NCBI GenBank assembly: GCA_946412245.1 | Contig: CAMKGM010000002.1 | Span: forward strand, 1-64,000 | DNA: 64,000 bases | DNA from: an uncultured Bacteroidales bacterium | GTDB lineage: Bacteria > Bacteroidota > Bacteroidia > Bacteroidales > Muribaculaceae | Direction of reading: 5' to 3' | Part shown: positions 1 through 8,992 of the stretch, piece by piece | Position numbering within the stretch: the stretch's first letter is position 1 | How the letters are laid out: each line of letters opens with the position of its first letter | Notes under the pieces: generated by a model | Databases searched by the model: none | The model's input: the letters and a program-made list of their open reading frames with translations, nothing else | What the model was told of the DNA's origin: nothing | Program-made: the position numbers and the translations under genes

Positions 1-3
1 ATT

Positions 4-324
4 ATGGATGCCCAATCTTCATTCTTCTGTGGTAAATATGAAGGCAATGGCTGTCCGTTTAGAGGCGGTATGAATCAACTATGGAGAAATCAAATGCTGG
101 CCTTGGAACTTGAGAATAGAAGTGAATATGAAGAGGTCTATTTTTCAGTTGTCTCTCATCCAGATAATTCTTTCCTTGACAAGACAATGAATGAATATCG
201 GCAACTTACAAATAACTCTCCAAAGTTCTATGACTTCAAATCAAATGCACTTGTGGATGTGGCAGTTGATTATTTGCCTGATTGGTCAAATTGGTACAAG
301 AAAGTGTATTTGGGAATTGATTAA
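4..324 (+). CDS. C-terminal part of a hypothetical protein (possibly PGN_0703-like putative restriction endonuclease), probably truncated by window edge
   Basis: ORF open to the window edge; Cys-containing GNGCPFRGGMNQLWRNQMLA segment; family assignment is only a weak resemblance. Confidence 0.4.
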   Translation: MDAQSSFFCGKYEGNGCPFRGGMNQLWRNQMLALELENRSEYEEVYFSVVSHPDNSFLDKTMNEYRQLTNNSPKFYDFKSNALVDVAVDYLPDWSNWYKKVYLGID

Positions 325-566
325 TGTATCACCGTGATTATGACAATATACAAATGATAGAACAACTCCGACAATTAATGACTCTTGATGCCAATATGAA
401 CACAAATGACATCGAAGATCGTTTTGAACAAATAGCAAAAATGCTGTTTGAAAGTTTTGCTATTCTGAAGGGAAATACCATATACCACTTTAAAGAGATT
501 GAGTTTTACTTCTACAATAAGAATCATCGTGATATTATCACCCATCCACGTGTGTCAAATGAGTGA
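324..566 (+). CDS. Small hypothetical protein, overlaps stop of preceding ORF
   Basis: ORF track; start overlaps upstream stop (translational coupling). Confidence 0.5.
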   Translation: MYHRDYDNIQMIEQLRQLMTLDANMNTNDIEDRFEQIAKMLFESFAILKGNTIYHFKEIEFYFYNKNHRDIITHPRVSNE

Positions 567-706
567 TAATCTGCAAATATCGAAGTTAAAATTCAAAAAT
601 CTGCAAAAATCAACTTAATTTTAAATGCTTGAAATTAAGCAATTTACGAGTTATATTTGCAGATAGTATGCTTTTCTTTGCAAAAAATCACTTTCCCACG
701 CAGAAT

Positions 707-2104
707 CTACTTGCCGATGCAGAAGTGGGCGAAGATTTCGCCCAGGATGTCGTCGGTGGAGATTTCGCCGGTGATCTCGCCCAGATAGTGCATGCACTCG
801 CGAATGTCCTGGCTCACAAGGTCGCCGCTCAAACCCGCGCGAAGTCCGTCGATGCTGCGCTCAATGGCATCGCCGGCACGTAACAGTGCCTCGTAGTGGC
901 GTGCGTTGGTCACGATGAGTGCCTCGCTGTCGACTTCGGGTAGCATGGCGCGCTCCACGATGAGCCCCTCCAGCCGCTCTACATCACTCAGGTTCTTAGC
1001 CGACATCGCCATCACGGCGATGCCCTCGGGCATCAATTGCTGCAAGGCCTGCACTATGGGTCCGGCATCGGCCACATCGGTCTTATTGACTACGGCAATG
1101 AGTTGCTTGCTCGCGCATCGCTGTGCAATGGTCGCAGCCAGTCGTTCAACCTCGCCCATGCCTGTGGTGGCATCAATCACCCAGAGCACAATTTGCGCCT
1201 CGTCCATCTTCTGGAACGAGCGCTCAATGCCCATGTTCTCGATTACGTCGGTCGATTCGCGTATGCCCGCCGTGTCGATGAAGCGGAACTGCACGCCGCC
1301 CAGCACCATGGTGTCTTCAATTACATCGCGGGTGGTGCCCGCAATGTCGCTCACCAGCGCGCGGTCATCGCGCAGCAAGGCGTTGAGCAGTGTCGACTTG
1401 CCGGCATTGCTCGCACCCACTATTGCCACCGGTAGTCCGTTTTTGATGACGTTGCCGGCCTCAAACGAGTGCGACAGGCGGCTGATTACGCCTTGAATGC
1501 TTGTGGCCAGGTCAATGAGACGGCTGCGGTCGGCAAAATTGACATCCTCCTCGCTGAAGTCCAGTTCCAGTTCAATGAGCGAGACGAACTGGAGCAACTG
1601 ACTGCGCAGCGCCGACAGTTCGCGCCCGAAGGCGCCGCGCATCTGGTTCATCGCTACGCGGTGGGCCGCGCGCGACGACGAGGCTATCACGTCGGCAATG
1701 GCCTCGGCTTGCGACAGATCCATCTTGCCATTGACAAAGGCGCGCTGCGTGAACTCACCGCCGGTGGCGGCGCGGCATCCGGCATCAATGAGCGTGGTGA
1801 CCAGTTGTCGCTGAATCCATAGCGAGCCATGACAGGCAATTTCCACCACATCCTCGCCCGTGAACGAGTGCGGACCGCGATACAGCGTCAGCACCACCTC
1901 GTCGAGCAGTTCGCCCTGCGAGTCCATGATTTTGCCCAGGTGGACCGTGTGCGATGCCATGGTCTTGAGCGATGCCCCTTGCCAGCGTTTTTCGACGAAG
2001 GTCAAAGCGTCGGGACCACTCACACGCACCACGGCGATGCCGCCCATGCCGTGAGGTGTGCTCACGGCCACAATGGTGTCTTGGTTCAGGTCAAGAGCGT
2101 TCAT
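707..2104 (-). CDS. mnmE: tRNA uridine-5-carboxymethylaminomethyl(34) synthesis GTPase MnmE
   Basis: G1 GASNAGKST, DTAGIRES switch, C-terminal HFCIGK motif, full length 465 aa. Confidence 0.96.
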   Translation of the reverse strand: MNALDLNQDTIVAVSTPHGMGGIAVVRVSGPDALTFVEKRWQGASLKTMASHTVHLGKIMDSQGELLDEVVLTLYRGPHSFTGEDVVEIACHGSLWIQRQLVTTLIDAGCRAATGGEFTQRAFVNGKMDLSQAEAIADVIASSSRAAHRVAMNQMRGAFGRELSALRSQLLQFVSLIELELDFSEEDVNFADRSRLIDLATSIQGVISRLSHSFEAGNVIKNGLPVAIVGASNAGKSTLLNALLRDDRALVSDIAGTTRDVIEDTMVLGGVQFRFIDTAGIRESTDVIENMGIERSFQKMDEAQIVLWVIDATTGMGEVERLAATIAQRCASKQLIAVVNKTDVADAGPIVQALQQLMPEGIAVMAMSAKNLSDVERLEGLIVERAMLPEVDSEALIVTNARHYEALLRAGDAIERSIDGLRAGLSGDLVSQDIRECMHYLGEITGEISTDDILGEIFAHFCIGK

Positions 2105-2997
2105 CAGTGCGTGCGTTTACGGTTTCGGGTATTATTGTAGTTGTAGCCGTCGTTAAACTCGCGATCGCGGTGGTAGGGCCACTTCGAGAACCGGTTCTGC
2201 GCCTCCACGGCATTCTCGGTCGTGTCGGGCAGCGAACTGAAGAAGTCAATGCCCGTCAGTCGTTCCACCTCGTCGATGGTGGTTGAGTGCTTGCGCCACG
2301 ATGTGGTGGCATTCTCGTTGTCGAAGAGGAAGGCGATGGCCATGTTCTGCTGCGGAGCATATACCACCTTGAAGAATTGCTGTGGCACGGCAATGTCGCC
2401 ATTCTTGCCGGTCATCTCGATGTTGTTCTTGGGCAGCACGGGGCCGGTCATGATGTAGAGCTGCTTGTAAGTGCGAGCCCAACTGTGAATGGCCTCCTCC
2501 ATCTTGCGCCACTCGCCGTTGTTCAGGTCATGGTCTTGCGGGCAAATGTTGGTCATATAGAAGCACTGCTCCATGGTTTTCGCGCTCCAGCGCATGTCCA
2601 TAGCAGGTGCCATGTGGCCGCGGTCGTAGTAACTCTCCTTGTACTCCCACCATTCGGGGCAGCCGCTCACCTTGGGGTCGGCGTTGAAGGTGTAGTTGTT
2701 GCGCTTTTGCGCGTCGGGCGCGTCGGTTTGGGCAATCTCGGTAGCGGTCAGTTCATAGGCCACGCAATTGGGAATGTGGTATTTAGGGTTGAAGTACACC
2801 GTCATCGCCTCATAGTCAATGCGCCGGTTGCTCACCCCTGACGGAATCTTTACCTCCATTAGGTCATCAGTCGCCGGTTGCCGGTTGCCCGCGTTATAGA
2901 ATGTTGACGACGCCTGCTGCCCGTCAGAGGCGCTGTTGCGGCACCCGGCCAGCAGAGCCACGAGTGCCACGCAGGCAATTATTCTTGATAGTCTCAT
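2104..2997 (-). CDS. DNA/RNA non-specific endonuclease (NUC/His-Me finger), lipoprotein
   Basis: YDRGHMAPAMDM catalytic motif, lipobox LLAGC, C-terminal GIDFFSSLPD. Confidence 0.92.
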   Translation of the reverse strand: MRLSRIIACVALVALLAGCRNSASDGQQASSTFYNAGNRQPATDDLMEVKIPSGVSNRRIDYEAMTVYFNPKYHIPNCVAYELTATEIAQTDAPDAQKRNNYTFNADPKVSGCPEWWEYKESYYDRGHMAPAMDMRWSAKTMEQCFYMTNICPQDHDLNNGEWRKMEEAIHSWARTYKQLYIMTGPVLPKNNIEMTGKNGDIAVPQQFFKVVYAPQQNMAIAFLFDNENATTSWRKHSTTIDEVERLTGIDFFSSLPDTTENAVEAQNRFSKWPYHRDREFNDGYNYNNTRNRKRTH

Positions 2998-3093
2998 TGT
3001 GGTTAGTTCTAAATTTTGCGTAAAAGTACAAAAAATACTCCAACCAGAATAGCAAAACAGAAAAATAGTAGAGCAGTATAATATGTATGCAGG

Positions 3094-3969
3094 TCAATCA
3101 TGTGCTAGATTCTCCCAATATGGCCTCAATACATTCTGTATGTATGTTACAACAACCGGGAATGACAGTTCTTCATCTTTTGTAATCTTGCGCAGGAACG
3201 CGTTCCATCTGGTCTGCATCTGTTGGTTGTTGGCAAAATCCTTGCGGAAGAGCATTGTATTGGCATCATACGAAGTATGTCTATTCTCAAAGGTGCGCTC
3301 AATGGCTTCCTGAAGAATGTCATTATTGTATTTCCTTTTTGATAGTATGCCATACAGATCATAGTAGTCCTTCATGCGGCTACTCTGGTCTGCAAGGTCG
3401 ACTATGGCATGCATCTTTTCTGCTATGACCGTTTCAAGCGAATAAGCCAAGATATTTACTTCTGGTAGATGCTCCAAAAGCAAAGGATAGTCAAGATCAA
3501 TGGGATCTGGCGTGACAACATCACCGAATCCGATGTCCATTGTCAACACCTGTGAAATGCTGTCCATCTTTACAGGTATGCTCAGACGGATACCATGATA
3601 ATCCTTGAGCTCTGTGATGATAAGTGCTGTAATGTGGTCTATGTCAAAAGCAATGCCGTCCTCCTCGTAGGGTACGGAGCATATCTCTTTAAAGGCTGCA
3701 ACAATTGACTCCTCTTCATTGCTGATGTTGTGGCCAAGAAAATCTATGTCCAAGGTCGGGCGAGCTGCAAACTTCTCGTAAGCATACATGAGTGCACCGC
3801 CTTTCAGATAAAAATTGCTGCGATATCTTGTTTGGGATATCCTGTACAGCAAACGTTCTTGAAAATAGCGTGTAAGGATTGTCTGATAGAATATATTCTC
3901 TTTTTTGGAAATGTTCAGCAATTTGCCGCGTATTGACTTTCCGTAATTAGTTGTCTGACCTTTATTCAT
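3094..3969 (-). CDS. AbiEii-like nucleotidyltransferase toxin
   Basis: YLKGGALMYAYEKFAARPTLDIDF nucleotidyltransferase motif; paired 4-bp overlap with AbiEi-like gene. Confidence 0.88.
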   Translation of the reverse strand: MNKGQTTNYGKSIRGKLLNISKKENIFYQTILTRYFQERLLYRISQTRYRSNFYLKGGALMYAYEKFAARPTLDIDFLGHNISNEEESIVAAFKEICSVPYEEDGIAFDIDHITALIITELKDYHGIRLSIPVKMDSISQVLTMDIGFGDVVTPDPIDLDYPLLLEHLPEVNILAYSLETVIAEKMHAIVDLADQSSRMKDYYDLYGILSKRKYNNDILQEAIERTFENRHTSYDANTMLFRKDFANNQQMQTRWNAFLRKITKDEELSFPVVVTYIQNVLRPYWENLAHD

Positions 3970-4529
3970 AGTTTCACTTGTAGATATTGTTCAAGAATGT
4001 TTGCCACCCTCAACTGTCGGGCATAATCCATCAACTTGCTTAGATTTCTGTTGTGACGTTCTAGATAATTGTTTATGATTTCAGAACAGACATCTATGCC
4101 CACCTTATTACGAAACTTCACTGCATCGCATACACATCGCTCCACATCATACAGTCTGATGTTAAAACCATCAATATCCATATTGGTTACACCCATATTG
4201 AGTATCGACTCTGTGTAATGATGCACCACAACTTTTGAAAAGGATGGAACTCTCACCTTTCTATTTCGCTTGATGGCAACATGAAAAGCTTGTGGCATAG
4301 AGGTGGTGAGCTGGTGGACGCTCCATGCCGACCACAGGCACAGAATGCCGTCGGGAACAATGGCGTTAATGTCAATCATGTTCCCACTGAGCTGATCGAT
4401 ATTGGCATATACGCCACGGCGCACCTGTACGAGCTCTCCTTGGCGTACACGCTGCAGCATCTTGTAATAGGCTGTTCTGCCCTGCTCCTTTACGATAGCA
4501 GAGGATATAAACGAATTCTGTTCTTTCAT
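3966..4529 (-). CDS. AbiEi-like antitoxin / transcriptional regulator
   Basis: N-terminal winged helix (YYKMLQRVRQGELVQVRRGVYA), conserved overlap with AbiEii gene. Confidence 0.85.
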   Translation of the reverse strand: MKEQNSFISSAIVKEQGRTAYYKMLQRVRQGELVQVRRGVYANIDQLSGNMIDINAIVPDGILCLWSAWSVHQLTTSMPQAFHVAIKRNRKVRVPSFSKVVVHHYTESILNMGVTNMDIDGFNIRLYDVERCVCDAVKFRNKVGIDVCSEIINNYLERHNRNLSKLMDYARQLRVANILEQYLQVKL

Positions 4530-4548
4530 TTTTAATCTTTGAAAAACG

Positions 4549-4592
4549 GTACAAAGTTACCACAAATATTTTTAATTGTGGTATATTTGTAC
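4549..4592. promoter_or_regulatory. Nested inverted repeat over the abiE promoter (candidate AbiEi operator)
   Basis: GTACAAAgtTACCACAA-N10-TTGTGGTAtaTTTGTAC; overlaps minus-strand TAACTTTG (4552-4559). Confidence 0.75.
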
Positions 4593-4893
4593 AAAAAAAT
4601 TGTTTCCCCACCATTTTCTCGTCAATCTATTGTCTTACCCCGCACACTCGACCTAGGCCCCACCCACCGGTGCCGCCACCCCCGCCAAACATTTTGAGAT
4701 TTTCGGCATTGTTTAGACCGGTGGCTGCAATGACGCTACCTTACCAGCCCCATTTAGGGCATCAGCGAACAGGCAGAGGCGCCAGCCCCTGTAATCAGCG
4801 TCCCCAACAATTAATCCCATCGAGACCCACCAAAAATGCCCCCATAAACCATCACATCGCAAAAAGCCGCAAGCAGCCTAGACCCCTTAAGAA

Positions 4894-5424
4894 TTAAAAA
4901 TTATAACCTATTGATAGAGTAGCAAATACCATATTATAATCAAGATATGAAACGCTATCGTCATACTTCTCTTTAAATTGAGCAAACTGGTAGCTCACTC
5001 CAAGACCAAAGTCCCACTTTTTATAGCTCAAACCTCCTCCAATGTGAGCATATATACCTCGTTTGTCTAATGGACTATAACCTACTCTTGCTAATCCAAA
5101 TCCTCCAAATTGCCTATCATTTATTGAAGATTTATATTTAAATTCTCCATATATTGGCAAGAAAAAACCATCAAAATCATCTCTTGCAAAAATATAATTC
5201 GGTTTTATGCCAACGCCAGCATAATAATGCCCATTAATTTGTAAACCATAACTTGCTGCGACACCAGCTGACATGTAACCATAATCGCTTGCATAACCAA
5301 CAAGGCCAAATGAATACTCAACATCAATGTTGCCACACCAGTCTTTACTTTCTATCTGAGCATTGACACATATATGTGCCAATAAAATCAAACTTAATAT
5401 CAATATCGGTTTATTTCTGTTCAT
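4894..5424 (-). CDS. Outer membrane beta-barrel protein
   Basis: Signal peptide MNRNKPILILSLILLAHICVNAQ, alternating beta pattern, terminal aromatic LSIGYNF; ORF may start at 5478. Confidence 0.75.
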   Translation of the reverse strand: MNRNKPILILSLILLAHICVNAQIESKDWCGNIDVEYSFGLVGYASDYGYMSAGVAASYGLQINGHYYAGVGIKPNYIFARDDFDGFFLPIYGEFKYKSSINDRQFGGFGLARVGYSPLDKRGIYAHIGGGLSYKKWDFGLGVSYQFAQFKEKYDDSVSYLDYNMVFATLSIGYNF

Positions 5425-5591
5425 ATAAATGTTATTTTTAATCATAAACATTCTTTTGCATGATAAAACCCCGTTCAAATTCCATCTTACAAATCTTTAC
5501 ACAACATTGAACAAGTATGTTGCAAATATACGAAAACGAATTTAATAATGTAACCTCTCCCTACCTTTTTCTTTTCCTCCCCTTTATTTGT

Positions 5592-6320
5592 TTATGACTG
5601 TTTTGCAATGATTTGGTTGAGTCTCGCAATCTCGCGTTTCAGTTCTGCTATTTCTTGTTTGGCTTCTTCGAGTTGTTGCTTGGTGTTGTTGCGATATCCC
5701 AAGCGGGCAGCCGTCATGCGTTCTTTGATGCCGCCCTCGGTCACAAACTGGTTTTCCAGTTCCTTGAGATAACTAGTCATCATCTTGTCGCACATGCGAC
5801 ACAAGGTGTAAGCCACATTGGCCATTTCCTCGGCAGTCCATATGCCGAAAAACGGTTCATAATCGGCCACATCGTTGTGCGTGCGGCAATATTGTATCAT
5901 GCCCTTGAAACGCGTGTTGTTTTCATTCCACAATGGTAAACCATGGTTATTGAGATAGTCAACATAGTCCTCCCTCAATTCCTGCAAACTGGAGCGCGCC
6001 ACATTGAGTAGCTTGATTTCCATCTCGGTCGATGTCACCCCGTCGGCCGATCCCTCGATGATATTCTGCTTGCCCGAACGAGCCGCCTGCACCATCTGGT
6101 CCACAGTGCGATCGCCATAGGTGGGCAGAAACCTGCTTGTGAAGTTCGTTGTTAGGTAGTAGAGTGTCACGGCCTTGCGGTAGAACCAGAGCTCCTCCCA
6201 AAAGGCCTGACGGCGCAAGATGCTGGCGCTGCTAGTCTTGTTGCTCACTGGGTTATTGGCTGGAGTGCTGGGGTTGTTGGCATTGTTACTCACTGGGTTG
6301 ATGGTATTGTTACTATCCAT
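5592..6320 (-). CDS. Four helix bundle protein with suffix domain and C-terminal coiled coil (S23/Avd-like fold)
   Basis: GKQNIIEGSADGVTSTEMEIKLLNVARSSLQELREDYVDYL four-helix signature; C-terminal KQEIAELKREIARLNQIIAK coiled coil. Confidence 0.85.
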   Translation of the reverse strand: MDSNNTINPVSNNANNPSTPANNPVSNKTSSASILRRQAFWEELWFYRKAVTLYYLTTNFTSRFLPTYGDRTVDQMVQAARSGKQNIIEGSADGVTSTEMEIKLLNVARSSLQELREDYVDYLNNHGLPLWNENNTRFKGMIQYCRTHNDVADYEPFFGIWTAEEMANVAYTLCRMCDKMMTSYLKELENQFVTEGGIKERMTAARLGYRNNTKQQLEEAKQEIAELKREIARLNQIIAKQS

Positions 6321-6357
6321 TGCTTGGTGTTTTTTCTAGTTGTTATTTTTCTAGCTT

Positions 6358-6440
6358 TTCTAGAGCATCTAGTTTTTCTAGAGCATCTAGTTCTTCTAGA
6401 GCATCTAGTTCTTCTAGAGCATCTAGAGTTCCTAGTTCTT
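6358..6440. repeat. 18-bp (2 x 9-bp) CTAG tandem array upstream of the four-helix-bundle gene
   Basis: TTCTAGAGCATCTAGTTC x4; CTAG at 6360, 6369, 6378, 6387, 6396, 6405, 6414, 6423, 6432 (exact 9-bp phase). Confidence 0.95.
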
Positions 6441-6723
6441 ATCTTGCAAATATACGAAAACCAAATCAATAATGTGTCATCCCCCTCATCTTTTTCTTCC
6501 TATCGCCTTAAAGATTCCCCCATAATTGCTTCGTATTCATTTGGTTTTTCTGCAACATCAGTCATCTTCTGAAAGCTCGTATTTAAAAACATAAAAGTAA
6601 AAATTGTTAAATATAACAATAATTAATTGGTGTATTCAACAATTATATATATTTTTGTGGCAGGAAATATTTCCTAAATAATTCTTGAAGTGGGGTTCAC
6701 CACGGTAAAAACGATTTAATAAA

Positions 6724-7239
6724 ATGTCAACATTAGTTGAGTTCCTTGACCCTACAAAAGTTCGAGTTGAGACATCAGAAGGAGAAACCTTTATCTTGGG
6801 ATTCAATAGTTCCATGAATTATCAAATTGACCAGCAATGGGATGGTTTTTTCACTAAATGTGTTACAGGACTTTTTGATAAATATTATAAAGGTGATGAG
6901 AGTGTGATATGGGGACCGATTGCTGCTGGTTTCTATCGTAATCGACTGAATTCATTCATTTGGGTCATGAATGATCGAGACAAAGAGCGTGAACGCATAG
7001 GTCGTCGTATTAAAGAACTGAGAAATCAACAAAGCATTGATGCAAAAACACTTGCGCAAAGAGTCGGAATTGATGCTGGAAATTTGAGCCGCATTGAACA
7101 AGGTAAATTCTCTGTTGGCGTTGATATACTCAACAAAATTGCATGTGCATTAAACATGCGAATAGATTTTGTACCACAAACACCTTTCGATTGTGAGCAA
7201 CAGATGAGCATCAATCCTTCAAGCAATATAAACAAATAG
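6724..7239 (+). CDS. XRE-family helix-turn-helix regulator
   Basis: C-terminal HTH: RRIKELRNQQSIDAKTLAQRVGIDAGNLSRIEQGKFSVGVDILNKIACAL. Confidence 0.85.
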   Translation: MSTLVEFLDPTKVRVETSEGETFILGFNSSMNYQIDQQWDGFFTKCVTGLFDKYYKGDESVIWGPIAAGFYRNRLNSFIWVMNDRDKERERIGRRIKELRNQQSIDAKTLAQRVGIDAGNLSRIEQGKFSVGVDILNKIACALNMRIDFVPQTPFDCEQQMSINPSSNINK

Positions 7240-7281
7240 GAATAAACGAACTTATATTCACATCTTGATTAGCAAATCTTT

Positions 7282-8724
7282 ATGACAGAAATTAAATATC
7301 AATATGCGTATGATGAGAACGGCTTGCTTGTTTCTATCAATGATTATGATAGGGAATCAAGTAAATCACACACTTTTAAGTGTATCTCTTGTGGGAGCAC
7401 TCTTCTTCCACGTGCTATAGGAAGCAAGCATCGCAGAGCTCATTTCTATCATAAATCAATAGTTGATTGTTCTGGTGAGACATATCTTCACAAACTTGGC
7501 AAATTATTGATTAAGAGAAAATTTGACAATTCTGATAAGTTTCTCATTTCATATTCTGCAACAAAATCATGTAACAACAGTAATTGTAAACTTCGACACA
7601 TAGATTGTGAGGTTGAAGAAGACGTTGAGATAAATCTTAAAGAGTTCTATGATACTTGCACAGAAGAAACCAGTTATAAGGGATTTGTTGCAGACTTACT
7701 TTTAACCAACTCTAAAAGACCTAATATTCCTCCTGTATTTATCGAAATATTTGTGTCTCATGCTTGTGATGAGAATAAGCTTAACTCAGGATTGAGGATT
7801 ATAGAGATTCCTATTGATAATGAACAAGACATCAAAGAGATAGAGAAAACAAAAATAATAAAAGAGTCATGGGAACCATATGTTCAAGACAAGAAAAAAA
7901 AGGGAATCAAATTCATCAATTTTAAGCAGAACTTCAAAGAACCTATGGAAAAGAATGTGTACAGGTTTATTATGCCTAACAAAGGGGTGGGTAGTTGTCT
8001 TACAACAATAAAATGTATTGATTCAGATCATAAAATTCTCAAAGACTCTCTGATTGAGCTTAATCTGGTAAATTTGTCAAATTACAGAGAAATCAATATA
8101 TCTTATGCTCTTTGCTGGATGGCAAAAAATAAGTTTTTGAGAAGATGTAATTTATGTGAATTCTATTATGCTACAATGTGCGAGCGCAATGCTTATTGTC
8201 GATTAAGCAAGAAATATGGTACGCCAAAATTCCCAGAAATGAATTATGCGGAAACTTGTAGAAGTTACCACCTAAAAGAACGCTATTCATTGATGGTGAA
8301 TGATAGAGATGTTTATGTAGAAGAGGTTTTTTCAATTAATAAATCTAAGAATGGTTTTAGGGTTATAATAGCTGGTAGTAAATCATTTTCAAACTATAAA
8401 ATGTTTAAAGAAAGATGTGATCGTTATCTATCCGAAAAGATGAAAGAATGTGCTATCATAATTATAACAGGTACATCTATGAATACAAAAGAACTAATAG
8501 AACGGTATGCAAAAAGCAGGTCTCTACTAATTGAGTATTGTAATGCTAATTGGGGTAGATATGGACAGAATGCAGCTTATGTGTCTAATGAGGAAATGCT
8601 CGAAAATGCAGATGCAGTAATAGCTTTTAGTGGTATAAATGACCACGAAGCAACAGTGACTAATTCTTTAATTAAATCAGCTAAATCCAAGGGAATTCGA
8701 GTAGGCGTTGTGAAATATGAATAA
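7282..8724 (+). CDS. CoiA-like zinc-ribbon/nuclease N-terminus fused to a Cys cluster and a C-terminal SLOG (DUF2493/YspA-like) domain
   Basis: N-term FKCISCG...HFYHK...CSGETYLHKLGK; GFVADLLL...PPVFIEIFVSHACDENKL nuclease-like core; C-x2-C...C Cys cluster; C-term FRVIIAGSKSFSNY...ADAVIAFSGINDHEATVTNSLIKSAKSKGIRV. Confidence 0.72.
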   Translation: MTEIKYQYAYDENGLLVSINDYDRESSKSHTFKCISCGSTLLPRAIGSKHRRAHFYHKSIVDCSGETYLHKLGKLLIKRKFDNSDKFLISYSATKSCNNSNCKLRHIDCEVEEDVEINLKEFYDTCTEETSYKGFVADLLLTNSKRPNIPPVFIEIFVSHACDENKLNSGLRIIEIPIDNEQDIKEIEKTKIIKESWEPYVQDKKKKGIKFINFKQNFKEPMEKNVYRFIMPNKGVGSCLTTIKCIDSDHKILKDSLIELNLVNLSNYREINISYALCWMAKNKFLRRCNLCEFYYATMCERNAYCRLSKKYGTPKFPEMNYAETCRSYHLKERYSLMVNDRDVYVEEVFSINKSKNGFRVIIAGSKSFSNYKMFKERCDRYLSEKMKECAIIIITGTSMNTKELIERYAKSRSLLIEYCNANWGRYGQNAAYVSNEEMLENADAVIAFSGINDHEATVTNSLIKSAKSKGIRVGVVKYE

Positions 8725-8992
8725 GTTCCACCCGTTGTTCTTGCAGTACAAGGCTGTGCCTTGTATCACCGTCAAATAATAAATAACCCCTCCCCATCCA
8801 GTCTTTTAACGCAGTTCCAATTTTAAGGGCGCAGCCCGTCCAAAAATCCGTGCGCTTAATCGCACGGCTTAGCGTGTCAGCCCCTTTGTGCGAGTTGTTA
8901 TTTCGCACTAGTGTGTCATTCTATATCATGTCAATGTATTGCGAGACGCAGTCTCGTACAATAATCATTGCCCGATTTGTTCTTGGCATTTG

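Noticed and set aside
614-639. CTTAATTT-N10-AAATTAAG inverted repeat
   Set aside because: AT-rich and short; could be a weak terminator, but chance occurrence in AT-rich intergenic DNA is too likely.
5592-6320. Complete diversity-generating retroelement (Avd-like protein)
   Set aside because: No reverse transcriptase, template repeat or variable repeat is visible in the window; only the four-helix fold resemblance remains.
6324-6572. ORF with LEHLVLLEHLVLLEHL repeats
   Set aside because: Translation of the 9-bp CTAG array; no start context or domain.
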